A stretch of DNA of 64,000 nucleotides, from contig CALJDK010000107.1 of the NCBI GenBank assembly GCA_938023735.1, positions 1 to 64,000 on the forward strand, given 5' to 3'. The translations under genes and the position numbers were made by a program. Positions within the stretch are counted from its first letter, which is position 1; every line of letters begins with the position of its first letter. Origin of the DNA: an uncultured Acidimicrobiales bacterium (GTDB lineage Bacteria > Actinomycetota > Acidimicrobiia > Acidimicrobiales > SHLQ01). Under the pieces are notes generated by a model. It was not told the origin of the DNA. It saw nothing but the letters and a program-made list of their open reading frames with translations, and did not search any database. Shown here one piece after another: positions 16,537 through 23,516 of this stretch.

Positions 16537-17729
16537 CAGTGAGCGACCTGGAGCCACGCCAGGGGCTGACGGGAGGTGACCCGCTCGCCTTCGAGCGCAA
16601 GAAAGCCCTTGATCTGGCCAGCGAACGGCGACCGCACCTCGGCAGTGCCCACAAAGCCCACAAGATCTCCGGGCGAAATCGAGGCGTCATCTTCGATACC
16701 TTCAGCCCGCTTGAACACGCCAGCTTTTGGGCTGACGACCAGTCGCTCGATCGCAAAGAGATGCTCGCCTTCGACCGCTCGTTCGGAAAGAGCACCGACC
16801 TCTGATGCCGGTGATCCGGCAAGGGTCTCGAGAAGATTGTCGATATCGAGTGGCGAACTGACCGACAGGGTCCGCGAGCCTTTGATGGTGCGCTTTGCCA
16901 TTCCCGTGAGAACGGTGCCCGGGCCCAGTTCTACAAAGGTGCCAAAGCCAAGATCGGCGAGGGTGTGCAGCGAGTGTTTCCAGCGTACGGGGCTGCAAAG
17001 CTGCGCATTGAGAAGATCAGCCCAGTCGCCGCCTTCGGTGTGGGCTGCTGCATCGACATTGGCAACGACCGTGCTGTCGCTATCGCGAATCTCGGCCTGA
17101 TCGATGGCCTTGGCAAGGCGTTCGCGGGCGGGCGCCATCAGCGGGGTATGAAACGCGCCTCCGACGGGAAGCGACATCGCCCGCTTCGCGCCAAGTTCCT
17201 TCGCAACAACACCCGCCTGTTCGACCGCCTCGGCGGTTCCGGCGATGACGACCTGGCCAGGAGCGTTGTAGTTGGCAACCCAAACATCGTTGGCTACCCG
17301 AGCACAGGCAATATCGACCTGATCGTCGTCGAGGCCCAGGATGGCCGACATGGCGCCAGGACGCTCGTCGGCAGCCGCCTGCATGGCGTCGCCCCGTTCG
17401 GTAACCAAACGAACCGCATCGCCAAAGTCGAGCACACCCGCTGCGGTAAGCGCGCTGTACTCGCCGAGTGAGTGACCGGCATACCCTGCGGCTTCAGCAC
17501 CGACACGACTCACGGCATCGAGGGTGACCATGCTCAGAACAAACGTTGCCAACTGTGCGTTGCGGGTTTCTTTGAGCTCGTCGGCGTCGGCGGTGAGTAG
17601 GAGATCGGCAACGTCGCGGCCCGCAGCGTCAGACGCTTCGGCCACAAGCTCCCACGACGGGTGGTCGGCCCAAGGTTCGCCCATGCCGGGTTTCTGAGAC
17701 CCCTGACCGGGGAAAGTGAAAACGATCAT
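16536..17729 (-). CDS. fabD: malonyl-CoA:ACP transacylase FabD with C-terminal biotinyl-like domain
   Basis: 397 residues, about 90 longer than usual FabD. Residues 1-~300 are a complete transacylase: FTFPGQGSQKPGMG, the nucleophile GHSLGEYSALTAAG, and the His in LPVGGAFHTPLMAPARE. Residues ~320-397 resemble a biotin/lipoyl carrier fold (VVSPKAGVFKR, ISPGDLVGFV, EVRSPFAGQIKGFLALEGE, QPLAWL). Against BCCP the hairpin that carries the biotinylated Lys (AMKM) is missing. The domain therefore cannot be biotinylated in the usual way and may be a docking or dimerisation module. First large gene of the FAS-II operon. Confidence 0.9.
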   Translation of the reverse strand: MIVFTFPGQGSQKPGMGEPWADHPSWELVAEASDAAGRDVADLLLTADADELKETRNAQLATFVLSMVTLDAVSRVGAEAAGYAGHSLGEYSALTAAGVLDFGDAVRLVTERGDAMQAAADERPGAMSAILGLDDDQVDIACARVANDVWVANYNAPGQVVIAGTAEAVEQAGVVAKELGAKRAMSLPVGGAFHTPLMAPARERLAKAIDQAEIRDSDSTVVANVDAAAHTEGGDWADLLNAQLCSPVRWKHSLHTLADLGFGTFVELGPGTVLTGMAKRTIKGSRTLSVSSPLDIDNLLETLAGSPASEVGALSERAVEGEHLFAIERLVVSPKAGVFKRAEGIEDDASISPGDLVGFVGTAEVRSPFAGQIKGFLALEGERVTSRQPLAWLQVAH

Positions 17730-17836
17730 GTGCGTCGAGGCCTCCTGTTGGCCTTGGTGAGCTGCTCAGGACTCTGACCAACTCGATCCCAAAAGGGTTT
17801 CATCAAAGTCTTGCAGTCTTCGCAGTGCTGTTCCAT
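17726..17836 (-). CDS. possible 36-residue leader ORF upstream of fabD
   Basis: A 36-residue ORF beginning MEQHCEDCKTLMKPFWD and ending in a basic tail (KANRRPRRT). Its TGA overlaps the fabD ATG (ATGA), the same coupling used by other gene pairs in this operon. That is the main argument for translation. It has one C-x-x-C pair that could ligate metal. A longer in-frame ORF from 17947 would run into the tRNA-side promoter region and is less likely. No strong RBS is visible. I recognise no family. Confidence 0.4.
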   Translation of the reverse strand: MEQHCEDCKTLMKPFWDRVGQSPEQLTKANRRPRRT

Positions 17837-17839
17837 GTA

Positions 17840-17909
17840 CCCGCCGGTAACAACCTCATGTCCCCGCCGGTAACAACCCGAATCGCGCACCCCGGGTGCT
17901 ACCGGTAGC
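17840..17909 (-). promoter_or_regulatory. operator-like repeats upstream of the fabD operon
   Basis: A 16-bp sequence, CCCGCCGGTAACAACC, occurs twice as an exact direct repeat (17840-17855 and 17863-17878), 23 bp apart, about two helical turns. Thirty bp further upstream is a perfect 12-bp palindrome GCTACCGGTAGC (17898-17909) sharing the ACCGGT core. All lie between the tRNA-Leu gene and the fab operon. They look like regulator-binding sites; the regulator is unknown. Confidence 0.45.
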
Positions 17910-17957
17910 GAGCGCGCCGCTACACTCTCCAGTCGCAGAGTTCTCACGAACCCACCC

Positions 17958-18042
<85 letters not shown>

Positions 18043-18223
18043 AACGAAGTACGTGCTCATTTTGGTTTCAACATCACTTTGAATGATCCGACTGGTCGAG
18101 CTGCCGGATCGGGGGCGTGCAGAAGTGCCATTCGCCGAGTGGCTATGCCCGGTGAGAATTGTCGGTGCTGTCTGCGGAGGTGGCGAATTCGCTCATCTCG
18201 AGGCGAGTCGAGCGGCGACCCAA

Positions 18224-18247
18224 TAGACGCTCCCGCGGGAGCGTCTA
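18224..18247. repeat. perfect 24-bp palindrome
   Basis: TAGACGCTCCCG followed directly by its reverse complement CGGGAGCGTCTA, centred at 18235/18236. It has a GC-rich core (CCCGCGGG) and no following T-run in the plus direction, so it is more like a regulator-binding dyad or a stable hairpin than a classic terminator. Confidence 0.7.
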
Positions 18248-18283
18248 AAGAGCACAAAGTGACGTTCTCAACACTGTCAGTCA

Positions 18284-18309
18284 CCAGATGCGTCCGCGGG
18301 CGCATCTGG
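18284..18309. repeat. near-perfect 26-bp palindrome related to the previous one
   Basis: CCAGATGCGTCCG faces CGGGCGCATCTGG with one mismatch, centred at 18296/18297. The centre is 61 bp from that of the first palindrome, close to six helical turns. Both share a GA(C/T)GC arm and a CCGCGG core. Confidence 0.65.
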
Positions 18310-18401
18310 CTAGCACAGTGTGAAGGACCAGCCACCCAAGTGAGTGATTTCGGCTCGTATCGTTCAGGGTGAAACCGACCCAAACGAGGAGACTTGGCCG
18401 T

Positions 18402-18770
18402 TTATATGGGCGCTGTCGGCGGCACATGCTTTCGGCTATTGGTCGGCGTTGAGGTCGAATCTGACGCTGATGAGTTTGACGGTCCCGTCTGTGTCAGTTT
18501 GACGGTCCCGTCTGTGTCAAGGACGCCCGTTACGAGGACTCGGGGTACGAGTGTGCCGACGAGGAGCGCTGCGCGGTAGTCGGGCCGGTCGGGGATTGGT
18601 GTCATTAGCTGTTCGAATCCTGTAGCGAACAGATCGGCAATGGGTGGGAGATCGACGAGGAGGAAGTCTGTTGCTGAGGGCTCGCCGTTGGGTCCGCGGT
18701 GCTCGCCGAGTTGTTGGTCGAGAAGTTCTAGGAAGCGGTCATCGACCTTGACGGGTCGGCGGTCGGTCAC
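18402..18770 (-). CDS. second gene of a small two-gene cassette, C-terminus frameshifted
   Basis: 122 residues as it reads now. The body (DRFLELLDQQLGEHRGPNGE, ATDFLLVDLPPIADLFATGF, ALLVGTLVPRVLVTGVLDTDGTVKL) resembles a small uncharacterised bacterial protein family I know only by pattern. After GTVKL the sequence becomes a low-complexity Ser/Thr/Pro tail. A perfect tandem 23-bp duplication (18474-18519) lies exactly there. Removing one copy restores the frame to GTVKLISVRFDLNADQ and a TAG at 18438-18436, a natural-looking strand ending. It starts in an ATGA overlap with the upstream 61-residue gene. A toxin-antitoxin-like role is possible from the layout, but unproven. Confidence 0.6.
   Translation of the reverse strand: MTDRRPVKVDDRFLELLDQQLGEHRGPNGEPSATDFLLVDLPPIADLFATGFEQLMTPIPDRPDYRAALLVGTLVPRVLVTGVLDTDGTVKLTQTGPSNSSASDSTSTPTNSRKHVPPTAPI
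18474..18519. repeat. 23-bp perfect tandem duplication
   Basis: Two exact adjacent copies of a 23-bp unit (18474-18496, 18497-18519), beginning GTTTGACGGTCCCG on the plus strand. Because 23 is not a multiple of three, the duplication shifts the reading frame of the minus-strand gene it lies in. Confidence 0.95.
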
Positions 18771-18952
18771 GACTCGGTCGTGGTGGCTTCGTTCGCTGCG
18801 ATGTGCGCCCGGATGTCGGCTTTGGCCAGGTCCAGGAGCTCTCCGGGAATCTCGTCGATATCTGTAACGAGACCAGAGCGAACGAGTTCGTCTCGTTCGT
18901 TAGGTGTCATCGCCAGCAGCTCTTCGGCGTTCCAGGTCTTTCCGTTTGCCAT
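18767..18952 (-). CDS. small acidic protein, first gene of the two-gene cassette
   Basis: 61 residues from ATG at 18952. Pattern: TWNAEELLAMTPNERDELVR, then SGLVTDIDEIPGELLDLAK and DIRAHIAANEATTTES. It is helical and acidic with no membrane segment. A later in-frame extension to 19060 is basic and low in protein-like pattern, so the shorter start is preferred. The stop overlaps the next start (ATGA). Small acidic helical protein plus slightly larger partner fits an antitoxin-toxin layout, but I recognise neither family with certainty. Confidence 0.55.
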   Translation of the reverse strand: MANGKTWNAEELLAMTPNERDELVRSGLVTDIDEIPGELLDLAKADIRAHIAANEATTTES

Positions 18953-19097
18953 GCAGACACGATAGCTCCTGGGGCTGACAGCCAGATACCGGCGGCGGGT
19001 CTCAGTGCGGGCATCATCAGCATCAGGCCACGCATAACGACACAAAGGAAATCGCCACAAACCCGATCACAACCGGCAATATTCGCTACCTCAGCGA

Positions 19098-19269
19098 CCG
19101 AGACGGCGAATCAGTTCGTGAGTCTCGGGGTTCAAGAAAGGTTCGCTCAAATGCACCTGTCGTTCGTCACCCTCTTGCGGGGATTCCCCACTTGGCGAGG
19201 TTTTCATTCTCGCTCTGCTCGAACGAAAACCTCGGGGCTGGTCTCTGAGCTGGTGAGTCTGTGAGACTC
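19098..19269 (+). promoter_or_regulatory. structured leader upstream of the ahcY-like gene
   Basis: Three hairpins stand in a row in the 217-bp gap before the start codon. They are CCGAGAC/GTCTCGG (19098-19104 with 19122-19128), CGAGGTTTTC/GAAAACCTCG (19196-19205 with 19225-19234, 10 perfect pairs) and GAGTCT/AGACTC (19255-19260 with 19264-19269). The last ends 8 nt before the ATG and could occlude the ribosome site. The layout suggests an RNA-level control element. It does not match the SAH riboswitch core as I know it. Confidence 0.35.
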
Positions 19270-19277
19270 CATCCTCT

Positions 19278-20486
19278 ATGGGTGGAGATCTTTCTACTGA
19301 CGGTTCTGTTGCTTTCGGGCGGATTGCTTGGGCTCGGCGGCATATGCCGGTTTTGGTTGCGGCTGGAGCTGAGTTTGAGGTCAGTCGGCCGTTCGCGGGG
19401 CTGACGATTGGGTTTCGGCTGCATATCGAACCGAAGACTGCGGTGCTGATCGAGGCGCTAGTAGCCGGAGGCGCGCAGATCATTGCGATGGGGAACGAGG
19501 GCACCACCCAGTTCGGAACCGTCGAAGTCCTTACTCAGGACGCCACAACAGCCGGAAGCTGTGAGATTCTCGATCGCCCGGGTGACGGACCTAGCGAAAC
19601 GGCGGCAAACCTGCGACGGATCGCTGCGACCAAACCCGATCTGGTGCTTGACAACGGTGCCGAACTGATCGCCGCGTGCCTGGCCGGCGGCCATCGGCCG
19701 GTGGGCGCTACCGAGGAAACCACCTCGGGGGCGTTCCGGCTCCGCGAAGAGCACGCCGGCAACGTGTCGTTCCCGGTGATCGTTATCAACGACAGCCCGT
19801 TGAAATCGATCGTTGAAAACAAGCACGGGGTTGGCGAATCGGTCGTCGATACCGTCGTGCGAGTCACCAACATGTCGCTCCACAAGAAACGAATCGCGGT
19901 GTTTGGCTACGGCTGGTGTGGCCGAGGGATCGCGCTCTACGCCCGCCAGCGAGGCGCCGACGTCGTGGTGGTCGAAATCGACCCCATCAAAGCTCTGGAA
20001 GCGGCAATGGATGGGTTCGATGTGGCCGGAACTTCGCAGGTTACCGACACCGCCGACGTGGTGATCACCGCAACCGGTCGCCCCGATGTGGTGAACCTTG
20101 CCACCATCCAACAACTGCCCGACGGTGCGCTGCTGGTGAATGCCGGACACGACGATAACGAGATCGACATTCGGGGTTTGGAACTCGTTGCTCCTGGGTC
20201 GGAGCTCTCGCCATCGCTCAAGCGGCACGACCTTCCATCGGGAGCCGAAATCTTCTCGATCGCCGACGGGCGGATCGTCAACCTTGCTGCGGTTGGCGGC
20301 AACGGAAACCCCATCGAGGCGATGGACCTGGGGCTCACGCTGCAGGCCCGCTCTCTGGCGGCGCTGGTAGACACGGGTAGCGACCTGGCCGCCGGCCCAC
20401 AGCCGGTGCCTGATGTCATAAACGACAATGTCGCAACCGCAATGCTGCAGAGCATGGGCCAGATGGGCCGAACATACCGAACATAA
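19278..20486 (+). CDS. ahcY: adenosylhomocysteinase-like hydrolase (archaeal/thermophile type)
   Basis: 402 residues, the length of the short archaeal/Thermotoga type rather than the 470-490 of mycobacterial AhcY. It cleaves S-adenosylhomocysteine (or the inosyl analogue in some archaea) using tightly bound NAD. Visible features are LDNGAELIAACL, GATEETTSGAFRL, the Lys in INDSPLKSIVENKHG, the NAD-binding FGYGWCGRGIALYARQRGA and VNAGHDDNEID with the active-site His. The usual K-x3-D-N segment reads K-S-I-V-E-N, an Asp-to-Glu change at a position that contacts substrate in characterised enzymes. The activity is therefore probable, not certain. Confidence 0.82.
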   Translation: MGGDLSTDGSVAFGRIAWARRHMPVLVAAGAEFEVSRPFAGLTIGFRLHIEPKTAVLIEALVAGGAQIIAMGNEGTTQFGTVEVLTQDATTAGSCEILDRPGDGPSETAANLRRIAATKPDLVLDNGAELIAACLAGGHRPVGATEETTSGAFRLREEHAGNVSFPVIVINDSPLKSIVENKHGVGESVVDTVVRVTNMSLHKKRIAVFGYGWCGRGIALYARQRGADVVVVEIDPIKALEAAMDGFDVAGTSQVTDTADVVITATGRPDVVNLATIQQLPDGALLVNAGHDDNEIDIRGLELVAPGSELSPSLKRHDLPSGAEIFSIADGRIVNLAAVGGNGNPIEAMDLGLTLQARSLAALVDTGSDLAAGPQPVPDVINDNVATAMLQSMGQMGRTYRT

Positions 20487-20498
20487 GGGAGAAACTCA

Positions 20499-21542
20499 AT
20501 GACACTGTCGATCGGCGTATGGGCGATGCCCATCGATCAGGCCGGGCTCGACTACGTGGTCGAGGCCGAGCGGCTTGGCGTGAGGACCGCGTGGGTGCCC
20601 GAGGCGTGGGCGTATGACGCCATGACCCCGCTGGGTGCGGCAGCGGCCGTGACCGACAAGATCCGCTTGGGAAGCGCTATCGCCCAGATCGGCACCCGGA
20701 CTCCGGCGATGTTGGCGATGACGGCCATGACTCTTCAGAAGTTGTCGGACGGCCGTTTTCTGCTGGGGCTCGGTACCAGCGGCCCGCAGGTGATGGAGGG
20801 ATTTCACGGCGTGAAGTTCGATCGGCCTATTGCCCGCACTCGCGAGACCATCGAGATCGTCCGAATGGCCGCCAGCGGCGAGCGGTTGTCCTATGACGGT
20901 GCGCACTATCAGCTTCCGCTGCCGGGCGGCGCTGGCAAACCGATTCGGTCGGCGGCCTCGCCAACCGAGGTACCCATATATGTTGCGTCGCTCGGGCCGG
21001 CCAACCTTCGTCTCACCGGCGCGATGGCCGACGGTTGGATCGGCAACTCGTTCTTCTGCGAGACCGCCGACGCGTTCTTTGACGAACTGCGAGCCGGAGC
21101 CGATTCGGCTGGTCGCTCGTTTGACGACATCGACATCACCGTGTCGGTAGGCGTTGAGTTTACCGACGACGTCGAAACCGCTGCTCGGCGACACGCCGAC
21201 GGGTTTGCCTTCACTTTTGGGGCCATGGGTTCCAAGGACGACAACTTCTACAACAACGCCTTCGCAAAGCAGGGCTGGGCCGACGATGTGGCTGCGGTCC
21301 AGAGTCTGTGGCTGGCCGGTGATCGAGCTGGTGCTGCCGCTCGGGTGCCCATCGAGATTGGGCTCGGGCAGAATCTGATCGGTTCACCCGACGATGTTCG
21401 TCGCCGACTTCGCGAGTACCGGGACTGCGGTGTTGACGAGCTTCGGGTGGGTCCGATGGGCGAAACCCTCGACGACCAGGTTGCTGGCCTGGGGCAACTG
21501 ATGGATCTCGTGGCCGAGGTCAATGGCGAGGCGGGTCAATAA
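20499..21542 (+). CDS. LLM-class F420-dependent oxidoreductase
   Basis: 347 residues, luciferase-like TIM barrel. It has the N-terminal MTLSIGVWAMPIDQAGLDYV, the LGVRTAWVPEAWAYDA segment, DKIRLGSAIAQIGTRTPAMLAMTA, SDGRFLLGLGTSGPQVMEGFHG and the C-terminal DDVRRRLREYRDCGVDELRV. This is the actinobacterial F420-dependent (rather than FMN) pattern. The substrate is unknown. AAGGGAGAA lies 5-8 nt before the ATG, and only 12 bp separate it from ahcY, so the two are probably co-transcribed. Confidence 0.88.
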   Translation: MTLSIGVWAMPIDQAGLDYVVEAERLGVRTAWVPEAWAYDAMTPLGAAAAVTDKIRLGSAIAQIGTRTPAMLAMTAMTLQKLSDGRFLLGLGTSGPQVMEGFHGVKFDRPIARTRETIEIVRMAASGERLSYDGAHYQLPLPGGAGKPIRSAASPTEVPIYVASLGPANLRLTGAMADGWIGNSFFCETADAFFDELRAGADSAGRSFDDIDITVSVGVEFTDDVETAARRHADGFAFTFGAMGSKDDNFYNNAFAKQGWADDVAAVQSLWLAGDRAGAAARVPIEIGLGQNLIGSPDDVRRRLREYRDCGVDELRVGPMGETLDDQVAGLGQLMDLVAEVNGEAGQ

Positions 21543-21605
21543 GAGGCGGGGTAGCTCACGCCGATTACTAGTTGGGTGCGAATCGACACCAGCTCCTAGA
21601 GTGGA

Positions 21606-21887
21606 GTGGTGTCCAAGTCGCTGGTGGAACGCCGCCTTATCGAAGTATCGACCGAGCTCAAGAAGCTCCGTTCCGAACTTCACGTCGCAAACGAGCAACT
21701 CGCGCACTTCGCCGACGAAGCCGAAGACGCCCGAATGCGATCTCTGGTGTCGGAAACGCCGGGCGCCGGACGCGATCATCGCGAGGCAGAGAAGCATGTG
21801 GCGGCGATGAGTCGCCATCGAGACGAGCTCCAAGCAAAGGTCTCGACGCTCGAGCAGAGCCAGGATGAGCTGCTCGATCGGCTCTGA
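21606..21887 (+). CDS. small coiled-coil protein
   Basis: 93 residues from GTG at 21606 (a second GTG is at 21609). Nearly the whole chain is heptad-like and charged (RRLIEVSTELKKLRSELHVA, then HRDELQAKVSTLEQSQDELL), predicting a long coiled coil or helical hairpin. There is no membrane segment. It sits between the LLM oxidoreductase and pdtaR on the same strand. I recognise no characterised family; a scaffold or adaptor role is speculation. Confidence 0.6.
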   Translation: MVSKSLVERRLIEVSTELKKLRSELHVANEQLAHFADEAEDARMRSLVSETPGAGRDHREAEKHVAAMSRHRDELQAKVSTLEQSQDELLDRL

Positions 21888-21969
21888 CCGCTTCTCCCAG
21901 CTACCCGATCTTCTAAGAACTCTTACCCAGAACCCCTTCGAACGAACGCAGAACGAGAACTCTTGCCTC

Positions 21970-22575
21970 ATGGCTGACGAAAAATCATCATCACCTGCTT
22001 CGGTGCGAGTGGTCATTGCCGAAGATGAAGCGATCATTCGACTCGACCTGAAGGAGACCCTTGAGGCTGAAGGATATGACGTGGTCGGCGACACGGGCCG
22101 TGGCGACGAAGCGGTTCGACTGGTGCGCGAACTCAACCCCGACGTTGCAATCCTCGATATCAAGATGCCGGGAATGGATGGCATCGAAACCGCCCGCGAA
22201 ATCAGTCAGGAGCGGGGCGCCGCGGTGGTCATACTCACGGCGTTCAGCCAGCGTGACTTGATCGAAAAGGCCCGCGATGCCGGCGTGTTGGCCTATCTCA
22301 TCAAACCATTTCAGAGCAGCGAGCTGGTTCCTGCGGTCGAGATAGCGCTGGCCCGTCATCGCGAATACCAGGCGATCTCCGACCAGGTCGACCAACTCGA
22401 AGAGCGGCTTGAGGTACGCAAGCTCGTCGACCGGGCCAAGGGCAAAATCATGGACGAGCAGTCGATGACCGAGAGCGAGGCCTTCGATTTCATTCAGAAG
22501 TCGGCGATGGCCGAACGGAAATCGATGCGGGCTATTGCTCAGGAACTGCTCGATGGCCGAGAAATCGCCACCTGA
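21970..22575 (+). CDS. pdtaR: ANTAR-domain response regulator PdtaR
   Basis: 201 residues from ATG at 21970. Receiver domain: VVIAEDEAIIRLDL, phosphoacceptor in VAILDIKMPGMDG, ILTAFSQ and IKPF. The C-terminal ANTAR RNA-binding domain contains RKLVDRAKGKIMDEQSMTESEAFDFIQKSAM, which binds dual-stem RNA to prevent transcription termination. Actinobacterial PdtaR is phosphorylated by PdtaS. No PdtaS-like kinase is in the window. Confidence 0.94.
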   Translation: MADEKSSSPASVRVVIAEDEAIIRLDLKETLEAEGYDVVGDTGRGDEAVRLVRELNPDVAILDIKMPGMDGIETAREISQERGAAVVILTAFSQRDLIEKARDAGVLAYLIKPFQSSELVPAVEIALARHREYQAISDQVDQLEERLEVRKLVDRAKGKIMDEQSMTESEAFDFIQKSAMAERKSMRAIAQELLDGREIAT

Positions 22576-22583
22576 TCTTCGCC

Positions 22584-23516
22584 ATGGCAGCCACAATTCA
22601 TAAGCATCAGGTCGGGGTACCTCCCATAACCCTGTCAGTCACCGAGCAAGGCCAGGGGCCCGCGGTGCTGATGCTGCACGGTTTTCCCGAGATCGGTTAC
22701 TCGTGGCGCCATCAACTGCCGGTGCTCGCCGATGCCGGCTACCGGGTGATCTGTCCCGATCAGCGCGGCTTCGGCTGGAGCGACTGTCCCGACGACGTCG
22801 AGGATTACGACATCTTTGCCATCACCGGCGATGCGGTTGCCCTGCTCGATCGGCTCGGCATCGATGAAGCGGTGGTGGTGGGGCACGACTGGGGTTCCAT
22901 CGTGGCGTGGCACCTTGCCCTGTTTCGGCCCGACCGGGTGCGTGGTCTGGCACTGATGAGCGTGCCGTATCAGCCACGCGGCGATCGAAGCTTCCTGTCG
23001 ACCATCGAGGCCGAGAACCCCGATGGGCCGTTCGGGTACATGCTTGCGTTTCAGACCACCGATCCGCCGAGGGAGCAGGCGCTCGACGCCGACCCAATCG
23101 CCACGCTTCGTGGAATGTATTGGGGCGGAGGTAGCGAAGAGCGCGAATCCGATGCTCCCGCGGCTGCGCTGCCGTCGTTCCTGTCTGCTGGCGAATTCGA
23201 GAACTACTGCCGAGCGTTTGCCCGGACCGGTTTTGGTGGCGGCATCAACTGGTACCGAAACCTCGAACGGAACTGGTTGCTCACCAAACCCTGGCACGAG
23301 GCCACGCTTTCTATGCCGGCGATGTTCCTTGGCGGCACCGCCGACTTTGTTGTCGACAACGCCGACCGGGATCTCAGCTGTCGGACCGACCCGATAGCCG
23401 ACCGGTTCGACGACCTACGGTTCGATGTGCGCGTCGATGGCGCTGGCCATTGGGTACAACAGGAAGCGCCCGATGCCGTCAACGACGCGTTGCTGGAGTT
23501 TCTCGCGTCACTTTGA
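22584..23516 (+). CDS. alpha/beta hydrolase, epoxide-hydrolase-like
   Basis: 310 residues. HGFPEIGYSWRHQL (oxyanion HG motif and W), DQRGFGWSD, the nucleophile elbow VVGHDWGSIVAW (Asp nucleophile as in epoxide hydrolases and dehalogenases), and a late His in GAGHWVQQEAPD. The D-H pair plus the cap region fits soluble epoxide hydrolase; haloalkane dehalogenase is a less likely alternative. It starts 9 bp after pdtaR. Its stop overlaps the convergent membrane-protein gene by 9 bp. Confidence 0.85.
   Translation: MAATIHKHQVGVPPITLSVTEQGQGPAVLMLHGFPEIGYSWRHQLPVLADAGYRVICPDQRGFGWSDCPDDVEDYDIFAITGDAVALLDRLGIDEAVVVGHDWGSIVAWHLALFRPDRVRGLALMSVPYQPRGDRSFLSTIEAENPDGPFGYMLAFQTTDPPREQALDADPIATLRGMYWGGGSEERESDAPAAALPSFLSAGEFENYCRAFARTGFGGGINWYRNLERNWLLTKPWHEATLSMPAMFLGGTADFVVDNADRDLSCRTDPIADRFDDLRFDVRVDGAGHWVQQEAPDAVNDALLEFLASL

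Noticed and set aside
18057-18383. 108-residue minus-strand ORF between the tRNA and the cassette
   Set aside because: It runs through both palindromes, has no recognisable domain and no RBS.
19061-19277. Canonical SAH riboswitch upstream of ahcY
   Set aside because: I could not match the conserved core; only generic hairpins are visible.
19091-19507. 138-residue minus-strand ORF overlapping the ahcY start
   Set aside because: Most of it is antisense to ahcY. The tail (EPFLNPETHELIRRLGR) looks protein-like but could not be tied to a family.
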